From assembly GCF_006716785.1 (NCBI RefSeq), contig NZ_VFPQ01000001.1, positions 496,001 to 560,000 of the forward strand: DNA of 64,000 nucleotides. Reading direction: 5' to 3'. This DNA comes from Thermopolyspora flexuosa (GTDB lineage Bacteria > Actinomycetota > Actinomycetes > Streptosporangiales > Streptosporangiaceae). The notes under the pieces were generated by a model. The model searched no databases. It had not been told where the DNA came from and saw only the letters and a program-made list of their open reading frames with translations. A program made the translations under genes and the position numbers. Numbering within the stretch: position 1 is the first letter of the stretch; each line of letters begins with the position of its first letter. Below, piece by piece: positions 16,178 to 25,035 of this stretch.

Positions 16178-17463
16178 GCGGACGGCGCGGCGTCCCCGCC
16201 GCCCGGTGCGGGCCCGTCGCCCTCGTCGTCCCGGCCGCCCTCGCCGAGCGAGGAGATGTCGAAGTCCCCGCCGCCGCGCACGAACGACGTCGGGTCGTCG
16301 AGGTCCTCGGCGGTCGGCATGAGGTCGGGGTGGCTCCACACCGCGTCCCGGCCCTCGATGCCCCGGGCGTCCTTGAGCGCCCGCCACAGCGCCGCGGCCT
16401 CCCGCAGCCGCCGCGGCCGCAGCTCCAGGCCGACGAGCGTGGCGAAGGTCCGCTCGGCCGGGCCGCCGGTGGCGCGGCGGCGCCGTACCGTCTCGGCGAG
16501 CGCGGAGGCGGCGGGCAGCTTGCCGGTGGCCGCGTCGTCGACGACCGTGCTCACCCAGCCTTCGACCAGCGCGAGCAGCGTCTCCAGCCGGGCGAGCGCC
16601 GCCTTCTGCCGCTCGGTCTCCTGCGGCTTGATCATCGCGCCGCCGGTGAGGGCCTCCTGGATCGCCTCGGGGTTGGTGAGGTCGAGCCGGCCGAGCTGCT
16701 CCTCGAGCGCGGACACGTCGATCGTGATGCCCTTGGCGTACTCCTCGACCGCGCCGATCAGCCGCGCCCGCAGCCACGGCACGTGGTTGAACAGCCGCAG
16801 ATGGGCCGCCTCGCGCAGGGCGAGGTAGATCCGCACCTCACCCGGCGGGATGTCGAGGCCGTGGCCGAACTTGGCGACGCCGCCGGGCAGCAGCGCGGCG
16901 TTCTCCGACAGCGGCAGCCCGATGTCGGAGGAGCCGACCACCTCGCCGGCGAGCGTGCCGAGCGCCTGCCCGATCTGGGTGCCGACCATCACGCCGCTCA
17001 TCTGCTTGAGCATGCCGATCAGCGGCCCGGCCATCGCCTTGGCCTCCTCGGGCAGGCCGGCCGAGGAGATCGTGCCGCCCATCGTCTCGACCATGCGCTC
17101 CGCCAGCGGGTCGCACAGCTGCTTCCACACCGGCACGGTCTTCTCGATCCACTCCGACCGGCTCCACGCCTCCGGAGAGTTGATCCCGCTGGGCAGCGTG
17201 GTCACCTCGTTCAACCAAAGATCCGCCAGCTGGAGCGCGTCGACGATCTCGCGTCGCTCACCCTCCATTACGCTGGGGTCACCTTCGGTCGCGACCGCGC
17301 GGCGGGCGATGTGCTTGGCCATGTCCCAGTTGACCGGCCCGGAGGAGGGGGCGGACAGCATGTCGGCGAACTGCCGCATGGCGGCCGCCATCTGCTCCAG
17401 GTCGACGAACATGGAGAACGGGTTTTCGTTGGGGTCGTTTTCGCGACCTGGCAGGTCTGTCAC
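16174..17463 (-). CDS. DUF2342 family putative zinc metalloprotease
   Basis: The 429-residue protein matches the actinobacterial DUF2342 (F420-associated/zinc metalloprotease-like) family: LGxLAGEVVGSSDIGLPL near 190, then REAAHLRLFNHVPWL near 235, the conserved stretch proposed to hold the metal site in place of a classic HExxH. The C-terminal 50 residues are Asp/Gly-rich and probably disordered. GTG 17463 has GAGG about eight bases upstream. The mycobacterial counterpart Rv3195 occupies the same neighbourhood. Enzyme activity remains unproven for the family. Confidence 0.82.
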   Translation of the reverse strand: MTDLPGRENDPNENPFSMFVDLEQMAAAMRQFADMLSAPSSGPVNWDMAKHIARRAVATEGDPSVMEGERREIVDALQLADLWLNEVTTLPSGINSPEAWSRSEWIEKTVPVWKQLCDPLAERMVETMGGTISSAGLPEEAKAMAGPLIGMLKQMSGVMVGTQIGQALGTLAGEVVGSSDIGLPLSENAALLPGGVAKFGHGLDIPPGEVRIYLALREAAHLRLFNHVPWLRARLIGAVEEYAKGITIDVSALEEQLGRLDLTNPEAIQEALTGGAMIKPQETERQKAALARLETLLALVEGWVSTVVDDAATGKLPAASALAETVRRRRATGGPAERTFATLVGLELRPRRLREAAALWRALKDARGIEGRDAVWSHPDLMPTAEDLDDPTSFVRGGGDFDISSLGEGGRDDEGDGPAPGGGDAAPSA

Positions 17464-17544
17464 CGCTCTACCTCGTGCAGGATGGAGGAGTCCACACCGC
17501 CACGTTAGCCGCCATATGCAGGATCAGTGTAAAGCGAGGACCTC

Positions 17545-18621
17545 GTGCCAACCTCGAAACGTCATCGCCGCCCGGTCGTCGCCGTGACGGGCGCGGCCAG
17601 TGGAATCGGCCGGGCGTTCCTCGCCCGGGTCGCCTCGTCTGCGGAGTTCCGCCGCGTGGTGGCGATCGACGACCACCGGGGGGACGTCTCGGAGGTGACC
17701 TGGCGGGTGCTCGACGTACGGGATCCGCTCTTGGCGAACCGGATCTCCGACGTCGACGTCCTGGTCCATCTCGGCGGCGACTTCGCGCTCGACTCCGACC
17801 CGGCGGCCCGCCGCGCCTACAACCTGCGCGCCGCCGAGACCGTGCTCACCGCCTGCGCCGCCGCCCGGGTGCGCCGGGCCGTACTCGTCACCAGCGCGAT
17901 GGTGTACGGCGCGGCCCCCGACAACCCGGTCCCGCTGCCGGAGGACGCGCCGGTGGCGGCCGAGCCGACCGCCGGAATCGTCGGCGACTACCTGGAGATC
18001 GAGGCGCTGGCGCGGCGCTCGCTGCGCAGCCACCCGGGGCTGGAGGTCACCGTGCTGCGCCCGGCCACGCTCGTCGGCCCCGGCGTGGACACCGTGCTCA
18101 CCCGCCACTTCGAGGCGCCGCGGCTGCTCACCGTGAAGGGCTGCTCGCCGCGCTGGCAGTTCTGCCACGTCGACGACCTGGTGTCGGCGCTCGAGCTCGC
18201 CGCGCTCGGCGCGGTTTCCGGCGTGGTGGCGGTGGGCTGCGACGGCTGGCTGGAGATGGAGCAGGTCGAGGAGATCTCCGGGCTGCGCCGCCTGGAGCTG
18301 CCCGCGGGACTCACCTTCGGTACGGCACAGCGGCTGCACCGGCTCGGGTTCACCCCGGCCCCGGCCACCGACCTGCACTACGTCGTCTATCCGTGGGTGG
18401 TGGACTGCGCCACGCTGCGCGCCGCCGGATGGAAGCCGAGCTGGACCAACGAGGCGGCGCTGCGGCAGCTCATCGAGCTGCGCGAGGGCAGGCACGCGGT
18501 GGTGGGCCGCCGGGTCTCCGGCAAGGACGCGACGCTCACCGCGGCCACCGCGGCCGGCGCCACCGCGGCGCTCATCGGCACCGCCGCGATCGTCCGCCGG
18601 GTGCGCAGGCGCCGCGCCTGA
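17545..18621 (+). CDS. NAD-dependent epimerase/dehydratase-like SDR with missing catalytic Lys
   Basis: The 358-residue extended SDR has the cofactor loop TGAASGIG near residue 15, VHLGGD, and the TSAMVYG strand. The usual YxxxK is YLEIE here, so Lys is replaced by Glu. The C-terminal 25 residues form a hydrophobic helix (ATAAGATAALIGTAAIV) followed by RRVRRRR, consistent with a membrane tail facing the cytoplasm. It may be a binding protein rather than a redox enzyme. GTG 17545 has GCGAGG upstream. It is divergent from the DUF2342 gene. Confidence 0.75.
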   Translation: MPTSKRHRRPVVAVTGAASGIGRAFLARVASSAEFRRVVAIDDHRGDVSEVTWRVLDVRDPLLANRISDVDVLVHLGGDFALDSDPAARRAYNLRAAETVLTACAAARVRRAVLVTSAMVYGAAPDNPVPLPEDAPVAAEPTAGIVGDYLEIEALARRSLRSHPGLEVTVLRPATLVGPGVDTVLTRHFEAPRLLTVKGCSPRWQFCHVDDLVSALELAALGAVSGVVAVGCDGWLEMEQVEEISGLRRLELPAGLTFGTAQRLHRLGFTPAPATDLHYVVYPWVVDCATLRAAGWKPSWTNEAALRQLIELREGRHAVVGRRVSGKDATLTAATAAGATAALIGTAAIVRRVRRRRA

Positions 18622-18650
18622 GCACCCGGCCCCGCCGATTCCGGGACGAG

Positions 18651-18663
18651 TAGGCTGCACATC
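18651..18663 (+). promoter_or_regulatory. Leaderless promoter -10 element of moaE
   Basis: TAGGCT at 18651-18656 ends seven bases before GTG 18664, so transcription should begin at the start codon. No ribosome-binding site is present between them, which supports leaderless initiation. Confidence 0.6.
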
Positions 18664-19095
18664 GTGGACGTCATCCGACTGCTCGGCATTCGCGACACCC
18701 CCCTGTCCGTGGACGAGGTGGTCGCCTCGGTGGCCGACCACGCCGCCGGCGGCACGACGCTGTTCATTGGCACGGTCCGGGAGGAGGACCACGGCAAGCG
18801 GGTCACCCGCCTGGCCTACGAGGCGCACCCCACCGCGGAGGCGGAGCTGCGCCGGGTCGCGGAGAAGATCGCCGCCGACTTCCCGGTCACCGCGATCGCC
18901 GCGGTCCACCGGGTCGGCGAGCTCGCCCTCGGCGACATCGCGGTGATCGTCGCGGTCGCCGCGCCGCACCGCGGCGAGGCGTTCGCCGCGTCCCGGCGGC
19001 TCATCGACGACCTGAAGGCCCAGGTGCCGATCTGGAAGCACCAGTTCTTCGCGGACGGCACGAGCGAGTGGGTCGGGGCCTGCGAGGCGTCCTGA
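18664..19095 (+). CDS. moaE: Molybdopterin synthase catalytic subunit
   Basis: The 143-residue protein carries the MoaE core: GTTLFIGTVREEDHGK, LAYEAHP, and near the C-terminus VAAPHRGEAFAASRRLIDDLK followed by VPIWKHQFF with the two catalytic lysines. It transfers sulfur from thiocarboxylated MoaD to precursor Z (cPMP) to form molybdopterin in the cytoplasm. No moaD or other molybdenum cofactor gene lies in the window, so MoaE is orphaned here. Confidence 0.92.
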   Translation: MDVIRLLGIRDTPLSVDEVVASVADHAAGGTTLFIGTVREEDHGKRVTRLAYEAHPTAEAELRRVAEKIAADFPVTAIAAVHRVGELALGDIAVIVAVAAPHRGEAFAASRRLIDDLKAQVPIWKHQFFADGTSEWVGACEAS

Positions 19096-19121
19096 TCGCG
19101 ACCCGCGCGTAGAGTTCCCTC

Positions 19122-20189
19122 ATGTCCCGACGCGCACTGACCCTGTTGCTGGCGGGCCTGCTGACGCTCCTGCTCGGTGCGGTCGGCGCCTGGTTGCCCG
19201 TGCCGTACGTGGTGCTGAGCCCCGGGCCCACCGAGAACACCCTCGGCGAGGTCCAGGGCAGGCCGGTGATCCGGATCGAGGGGCGCGAGACCTATCCGAC
19301 CACCGGCGGGCTCAACCTCGTCACCGTGGCCTACCAGGGCGGCCCCGGCAGCGGCATCAACCTGCTCACCGCGCTGCGCGGCTGGGTGGACCCGACCACG
19401 GCCGTGGTGCCGCAGGAGACGATCTTCCCGGCGACCGACAGCGTGCAGGAGGTCGAGGAGCGCAACACCCGGGAGATGAGCAACTCCCAGCAGCTCGCCA
19501 CGGCCGCCGCGCTCAACGAGCTGAAGATCCCGATCCGCACCGTGATCGCGGTGCAGGGCACCCAGAAGGGCTCGCCGGCGCACGGCAGGCTGCAGGTGGG
19601 CGACGAGATCGTCTCCGTGGACGGCCGGGAGGTGTCCACCACCGACGAGATCGCGGCCGCGGTGCAGCGGCACCAGCCGGGCGAGCGGGTGCGCTTCGTG
19701 GTGGAGCGGAAGGGCAAGCGGGTCACCGTGGACCTCAACGCGGTCGCCGCGGGGAACGGCCGCGTCCAGGTCGGGGTGCTGATGGCCCCGCAGTTCAAGT
19801 TCCCCTTCACCGTGGACATCACCGTGGGCGACGTGGGCGGCCCGAGCGCGGGCCTGATGTTCGCCCTCGGCATCTACGACAAGCTCACCCCGGGCTCGCT
19901 CACCGGCGGCAAGACGATCGCCGGCACCGGGACGATCGACGAGCAGGGCCGGGTGGGCCCGATCGGCGGCATCCAGCAGAAGATGGTGGGCGCCCGCCGC
20001 AGCGGCGCCACGATCTTCCTCACCCCGGCGGCGAACTGCGCCGAGGCGGTCAGGGCGGTGCCGGACGGGCTGCGCCTGGTGAAGGTGGAGACGCTGCGCG
20101 GGGCGCTCGACGCGATCGAGGCGCTCAACAGCGGCGACAAGGCCGCCGCGGACCGGGTGCCGACCTGCACCTCGGTCTCCGCCGACTGA
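19122..20189 (+). CDS. Membrane-anchored PDZ and Lon-type serine protease (YlbL-like)
   Basis: The 355-residue protein has an N-terminal membrane anchor (4-24), a PDZ domain (about 140-210) and a C-terminal Lon-like proteolytic domain with catalytic Ser242 (GPSAG) and Lys287 (QQKM). This is the Ser-Lys dyad architecture of Bacillus YlbL and M. tuberculosis Rv3194c. The active domain lies outside the membrane. TAGAGT (19110-19115) ends six bases before ATG 19122, so it is probably leaderless. A strong hairpin terminates the unit at 20193-20219. Confidence 0.92.
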   Translation: MSRRALTLLLAGLLTLLLGAVGAWLPVPYVVLSPGPTENTLGEVQGRPVIRIEGRETYPTTGGLNLVTVAYQGGPGSGINLLTALRGWVDPTTAVVPQETIFPATDSVQEVEERNTREMSNSQQLATAAALNELKIPIRTVIAVQGTQKGSPAHGRLQVGDEIVSVDGREVSTTDEIAAAVQRHQPGERVRFVVERKGKRVTVDLNAVAAGNGRVQVGVLMAPQFKFPFTVDITVGDVGGPSAGLMFALGIYDKLTPGSLTGGKTIAGTGTIDEQGRVGPIGGIQQKMVGARRSGATIFLTPAANCAEAVRAVPDGLRLVKVETLRGALDAIEALNSGDKAAADRVPTCTSVSAD

Positions 20190-20192
20190 TCC

Positions 20193-20219
20193 GCGCATCC
20201 GGCCCGGTGCCGGATGCGC
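20193..20219 (+). terminator. Terminator hairpin after the PDZ/Lon gene
   Basis: A perfect 11-base-pair stem (20193-20203 with 20209-20219) has a five-base loop and begins three bases after the stop codon. Confidence 0.75.
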
Positions 20220-20431
20220 TTGCGGAAGCGTGAGGCCCTCGTGCGGGACGTGGGACCACCACCGGCCGGGACGTACCATTGACCGACATCACTGACCGAC
20301 ACACATTCCGACACCGAAACGGAGCTCGTTCGGGAACCACGGCGGCCGATGGGTCGTTAGGGGGCGTGAACGACGCTCCCAGTGTGTACGTTGCCACTGA
20401 CGGACCGATGCTCTGAGACGAGGGGTGGGCG

Positions 20432-23359
20432 TTGAGCTTCCGGACCCCCGGAGCCGGCCGGGCGATGCGCTTGCCCCGCCGGCCAAGACTGTTGCTTCCC
20501 GTGCTGATCGCCCTCGGGGCGATCGTGCTGCTGTTCTACATCTTCACCGGGATCTACACCGACTACCTGTGGTACGAGTCGGTGAACTACACCACGGTCT
20601 TCTCCACCGTGGTGTGGACCCAGGTGCTGCTGTTCGCGGTGGGCGCCCTGCTCATGGTCGGCATCGTCGGGGGCAACATGCTCCTGGCGTACCGGATCCG
20701 GCCGCGGTTCGGCATCGGCATGTTCGGCAGCGCCTCCGGCGCCGACCGGTACCGCATGGCGGTGGACCCGCATCGTAAGGTCATCTTCCTCATCGGCATG
20801 GGGCTGCTCGCCCTGTTCGCCGGGTCCTCGACCGCGGGGCAGTGGCGCACGTGGCTGCCCTTCTTCAACCGGACGCCGTTCGGCGTGCGCGATCCGCAGT
20901 TCGACCTGGACGTCTCGTTCTTCATGTTCACGCTTCCGTTCATACGGATGCTGCTGAACTTCCTGTTCACCGCGGTGATCCTGTCGATCATCGCGGCCGC
21001 GATCGTGCACTACCTGTACGGCGGCTTCCGGCTGGGGCAGCCCGGCGGGGTGCACGCCACGCGCGGCGCCCGCGCCCACCTGTCCGCGCTGCTCGGCGTG
21101 TTCGTCCTGCTCAAGGCCGTGGCCTACTGGGTGGACCGGTACGACCTGGCGTTCTCCGAGCGCGGCTTCGTGCACGGCCCGTCCTACACCGACGTCAACG
21201 CCGTGCTGCCCGCGAAGACGATCCTGGCGATCATCGCGCTGCTGTGCGCGGCGCTGTTCTTCGCCGGCGTGGTACGGCCCGGCGGCATGCTGCCCGGCGT
21301 CGCGTTCGGCCTGCTCGTGCTCTCGGCCGTGCTGATCGGCGGCGTCTACCCGGCGCTGGTCGAGCAGTTCCAGGTCAAGCCGAACCAGCAGGCGATGGAG
21401 GCGCCGTACATCCAACGCAACATCGAGGCGACACGGAAGGCGTACGGCGTAGAGGACGCGCAGGTCGAGGAGTACAACGCGGTCACCAACGCCGCGCAGG
21501 CCAAGGCGCAGGAGGACGACACCGTCCCCGGCGTGCGGCTGCTCGACCCGTCGCTCATCTCCTCCAGCTACCAGCGCTGGCAGGGCTTCCGTGACTACTA
21601 CCAGTTCCCGGTCAAGCTCGACATCGACCGCTACACGATCAACGGCGTGGAGACCGACACCGTGGTCGCGGTCCGCGAGGTGAAGGCCCCGGAGACCAAC
21701 AACTGGATCAACCGGCACCTCGTGTACACCCACGGCTACGGCATGGTCGCGGCCCCCGGCAACAAGGTCAGCGACGAGGGCAACCCCGACTTCGTCGAGG
21801 CGAACATCCCGCCGTCGAACGCGCTCGGCACCTACGAGCCGCGCATCTACTTCGGCGAGAACTCGCCCGAATACTCCGTGGTCGGCGGCGGCAAGATCGA
21901 GCTCGACTACGTCGACGACACCAACCGCCAGGTCAGCACGCAGTACACCGGCAAGGGCGGCGTGCCGATCGGCTCGTTCTTCAACCGCCTGCTGTACGCG
22001 GCGAAGTACAACGAGCCGAACTTCATCCTCTCCGGCGCGATCAACGAGAAGTCGAAGATCCTCTACATCCGCAACCCGCGGGAGCGGGTGCAGCAGGTGG
22101 CGCCCTTCCTCACCCTCGACGGCGACCCGTACCCGGCGATCGTGGGCGGGCGCATCCTGTGGATCATCGACGGCTACACGATCTCCAACGCCTACCCGTA
22201 CTCGCAGAGCAACAGCCTGCGGGACATGACCCGGGACACCTCCACCGAGGCGCACCGCGTCGTCGGCCAGCCCGCCGACCGGATCAACTACATCCGCAAC
22301 TCGGTGAAGGCGACGGTGGACGCCTACGACGGCACCGTCACCCTGTACGCCTGGGACGACAGCGACCCGCTGCTGCGCACCTGGCAGAAGGCCTTCGGCG
22401 GGGACATCATCAAGCCCCGCTCGGAGATCAGCCCCGAGCTGAAGGCGCACCTGCGCTACCCGACGGACCTGTTCAAGGTGCAGCGGGAGATCCTCTCGAA
22501 GTACCACGTCACCGAGGCGCAGGCGTTCTTCAGCAACACGAACGTGTGGAACGTCCCGGACGACCCGAACGCCAAGGGCATCCGCCAGCCTCCCTACTAC
22601 GTGACGCTGCGCATGCCCGGCTCGGACAAGCCCACGTTCTCCCTCACCAGCACGTTCACCAAGGGTGAGGCGCAGCTCGCGGCGTTCATGGCCGTGGAGG
22701 CGACCACCGAGGACGCCAACGCCCGCATCCGCATCCTGCAGCTGCCGGCCGGTAGCCCGATCCAGGGCCCGGTCCAGGTGCAGACGAACTTCAAGGCGGC
22801 GATCGCGAACGATCCCACCTTCCAGCGGAGCGGCTCCACCGAGCCGATCTTCGGCAACCTGCTGACCCTGCCGTACCGGGGCGGCCTGCTCTACGTGCAG
22901 CCGATCTACGTGCAGGTGAAGGACGCGGTCAAGCAGTACCCCGTGCTCACCCGCGTCATGGTGATGTTCGGCAGCGGCCAGGTGGGCCACGGCCGCACCC
23001 TGGAGGAGGCGCTCCAGCAGGTGTTCGGCAGGAGCGACGCGCAGGGCGAGCGGTCGGAGTCCGAGACCCGCGAGGAGACCGCCACCGAGCGGACCGCGGT
23101 GGCGGACGCCGCCGACAAGGTGAAGAAGGCCTACGAGGACGCCCAGGAGGCCTTCAAGGCCGGTGACTGGGCCAAGTACGGCGAGGCGCAGAAGGCGCTC
23201 AGCGAGGCGATCAAGGAGATGGAGGAGGCGGTGCGCCGCGCCGAGAGCGCGCCGTCCCCGTCGCCCTCGCCGACGACCTCGCCCGAGCCGGCCGAGTCCC
23301 CGTCGCCGTCACCTTCGCCGACGGCGAGCCCGGAGGGATCCCCGCCACCGGGCGCCTAG
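20432..23359 (+). CDS. UPF0182 family large membrane protein
   Basis: The 975-residue protein has about seven membrane helices in the first 310 residues, a large extracytoplasmic domain with the family stretch QVKPNQ..APYIQRNI..TRKAYG near 315-345, and a Ser/Pro-rich low-complexity tail (about 930-975). UPF0182 proteins are universal in actinobacteria (Rv3193c, Rv0064) but have no settled function. TTG 20432 is chosen for AGGGG six bases before it; ATG 20465 is a shorter option. Upstream, TGACCGACA occurs twice 13 bases apart (20280-20301). The 242-base gap before it otherwise holds only the PDZ terminator and presumed promoter. Confidence 0.93.
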   Translation: MSFRTPGAGRAMRLPRRPRLLLPVLIALGAIVLLFYIFTGIYTDYLWYESVNYTTVFSTVVWTQVLLFAVGALLMVGIVGGNMLLAYRIRPRFGIGMFGSASGADRYRMAVDPHRKVIFLIGMGLLALFAGSSTAGQWRTWLPFFNRTPFGVRDPQFDLDVSFFMFTLPFIRMLLNFLFTAVILSIIAAAIVHYLYGGFRLGQPGGVHATRGARAHLSALLGVFVLLKAVAYWVDRYDLAFSERGFVHGPSYTDVNAVLPAKTILAIIALLCAALFFAGVVRPGGMLPGVAFGLLVLSAVLIGGVYPALVEQFQVKPNQQAMEAPYIQRNIEATRKAYGVEDAQVEEYNAVTNAAQAKAQEDDTVPGVRLLDPSLISSSYQRWQGFRDYYQFPVKLDIDRYTINGVETDTVVAVREVKAPETNNWINRHLVYTHGYGMVAAPGNKVSDEGNPDFVEANIPPSNALGTYEPRIYFGENSPEYSVVGGGKIELDYVDDTNRQVSTQYTGKGGVPIGSFFNRLLYAAKYNEPNFILSGAINEKSKILYIRNPRERVQQVAPFLTLDGDPYPAIVGGRILWIIDGYTISNAYPYSQSNSLRDMTRDTSTEAHRVVGQPADRINYIRNSVKATVDAYDGTVTLYAWDDSDPLLRTWQKAFGGDIIKPRSEISPELKAHLRYPTDLFKVQREILSKYHVTEAQAFFSNTNVWNVPDDPNAKGIRQPPYYVTLRMPGSDKPTFSLTSTFTKGEAQLAAFMAVEATTEDANARIRILQLPAGSPIQGPVQVQTNFKAAIANDPTFQRSGSTEPIFGNLLTLPYRGGLLYVQPIYVQVKDAVKQYPVLTRVMVMFGSGQVGHGRTLEEALQQVFGRSDAQGERSESETREETATERTAVADAADKVKKAYEDAQEAFKAGDWAKYGEAQKALSEAIKEMEEAVRRAESAPSPSPSPTTSPEPAESPSPSPSPTASPEGSPPPGA

Positions 23360-23373
23360 CCCAGGCTGACGAC

Positions 23374-23408
23374 CGGCCCCACGCCTCGAACGCACAGGTG
23401 TGGGGCCG
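23374..23408 (+). terminator. Terminator hairpin after UPF0182
   Basis: A 12-base-pair stem (23374-23385 with 23397-23408, one G-U pair) with an 11-base loop, 14 bases past the stop. Confidence 0.65.
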
Positions 23409-23488
23409 TGTCGTTCCGGGGCACTCACGGCGCTCCCGTCTCGATTTGCATCCGGTACCGCGGGGCCGATAACCTAAAGGCACACCGA

Positions 23489-23562
23489 CGCGGGGTGGAG
23501 CAGTTCGGTAGCTCGCTGGGCTCATAACCCAGAGGTCGTAGGTTCAAATCCTACCCCCGCTA
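23489..23562 (+). tRNA. Initiator tRNA-fMet (CAT)
   Basis: A full cloverleaf of 74 bases is present with anticodon CAT in the loop CTCATAA. It is the initiator and not the elongator: the first acceptor position is unpaired (C1 against T72), three G-C pairs close the anticodon stem (GGG/CCC), and the T arm is GTAGG/CCTAC. The CCA end is not encoded. TAACCT at 23470-23475 upstream is a plausible -10. Confidence 0.95.
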
Positions 23563-23569
23563 CGAAGAA

Positions 23570-23603
23570 GAGGCCCGGTCTCCGGCAACGGAGGCCGGGC
23601 CTC
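23570..23603 (+). terminator. Terminator after tRNA-fMet
   Basis: A 15-base-pair stem (23570-23584 with 23589-23603, one G-U pair) is closed by a GCAA tetraloop and begins eight bases after the tRNA. It is strong but lacks a T-run. Confidence 0.75.
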
Positions 23604-23770
23604 TGCGCGTGTGGAGAGCATGTCGATCGGCCATGCAGCAAGAGCGTCGCCGGCCTCTCTCGGCACCAGGCGCATCCTGAGCCGCTCGCCAGGACAAGGC
23701 TTCCCGAGCCCGCTCGGATAGTGGATCATGGTGGCACACCGCCACCGAGGGCCGTTAGGAGCCTTTTGTG

Positions 23771-24870
23771 ATGTCCGCCGCAAACAGATATGCCGAGCTG
23801 CTGGAAACGGGGATATCGGACCAGGTGTGCCTGACCTGGTGTCGCATCGGGGACGTGGAGGAGGTCGCGCGCCGCTTCGGCGCGGACCCGGCGACCGGGA
23901 CGTGGGAGGACTTCCTCGACGTCGACTTCCCGGAGGTGGGCGCCGCCGTACAGCTCGTACCGCTGGGCGGATGGACGCTCGCCGTCGAGCCCTATGGGCT
24001 CGAGGGGGTGCGGCCAGAGGTCGCCGAGGAGCTTTCCCGCGACGAGGGCCGCGCGTTCGCCGTCTACTGGAACGTGAACCTGGGCAGCGATGTCGTGTAC
24101 GCCGAGAACGGCCGCGTCCTCACCACGTTCGACCTGATGGCGGACATCGGGGAGCGGGCGGGGAGCGACCCCGCGGCGCTGGACGGGATGCTGGCCCGGG
24201 TAGGACTGCACGGCGGCCTGCCGGCCCGTGCCCGCAAGGAACGGGCACTCGCACTGGGCGAGGAGATCAGCGGGCAGACGCTCACGGTGGACCTGTTCCG
24301 CTCCCCGGTGCGGACGTTCACGATCACCGATCCGCTCCCGGACGCGATCATCCCTCCCGCCTAGACGCGATCATCCCTCCCGCCTACCTGCATCCGCGGG
24401 CGGCCTTCCTCGCCGAGCCGGAGTTCGCGCGCCTGCTCGCCGACCCGTCGGAGGCCACGGTCCCGGACGTCGTCCGGTCGCTCGTGTCGATCGTCGTCGA
24501 TGCCACCGGGCTCGACCATCCGCTCGTGCCGGAGGTCATCCGGCTGGTGACGGACGGGGAGCGCGCACCGGGGGAGCGGGAGGCGCTACGGAATCGGCTG
24601 TTGACGCAGGCCCATGAGTACCGTGAGCGGACCGGCGCGCTGCTGCGGGAGAACACGCCGGAGGCCGCGGAAGAGGCGGCTCGGATGGAACGCATCGGGC
24701 TTCCGCTGCTGGTGCTCGGTGAGGCTCTTGGTTCACCGGCCGTGTCGGCGGCAGAGGGCGCGGCCATGACGGCCATCCGCCTGAACCTGCGGGACCGGAC
24801 GGACGTGATGCGCCTGATCGTGCTCCGCAACCTCCTCAGACACATCGAGTACCGGCAGCGACGGTCCTGA
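23771..24870 (+). pseudogene. DUF6461 protein gene split by a 23-bp tandem duplication
   Basis: The first part (ATG 23771, AGGAG at 23757-23761; stop 24362-24364) is a DUF6461-like domain: CLTWCRIGDVEEVARRFG, WTLAVEPYG, AFAVYWNVNLGSDVVYAENGRV. The second part, 24364-24870, is read in another frame and continues without a start (YLHPRAAFLAEPEF and a helical C-terminus of about 160 residues). The junction is an exact 23-base tandem repeat; removing one copy restores one 359-residue protein with LPDAIIPPAYLHPRA. The degenerate copy at 26865-27470 has the same two parts joined, which supports this. The domain's function is unknown. The N-terminal part may still be made alone. Confidence 0.75.
24341..24386 (+). 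repeat. Perfect 23-bp tandem duplication creating a stop and frameshift
   Basis: 24341-24363 and 24364-24386 are identical. Both encode DAIIPPA in their own frame; the first copy then meets TAG and the second continues as Tyr-Leu-His. Confidence 0.95.
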
Positions 24871-24878
24871 GCCTGCTT

Positions 24879-24906
24879 TCGTCCCGGTGCCGAGGCCGCG
24901 GGACGA
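24879..24906. terminator. Hairpin between convergent DUF6461 and kinase genes
   Basis: TCGTCCC at 24879-24885 pairs with GGGACGA at 24900-24906, with further GG/CC pairing inside. It lies between two converging genes and may serve both. Confidence 0.45.
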
Positions 24907-25035
24907 CAGGATGTGCCCCCTGCACGAGGGGCCGCGGGCGGTTTCCGGTGTCTGCGGGTGAACGCCCGGCCGTACGGGTGTGACCAGGACTCCCGTCAGG
25001 ACGTGGGTCACCGGATGCCGCGGTACCGGCGACCG

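Noticed and set aside
24364-24870. Second half of the split DUF6461 locus as an independent gene
   Set aside because: No start codon with a ribosome-binding site lies near its beginning, and the paralogue remnant shows that it is the natural continuation of the first half.
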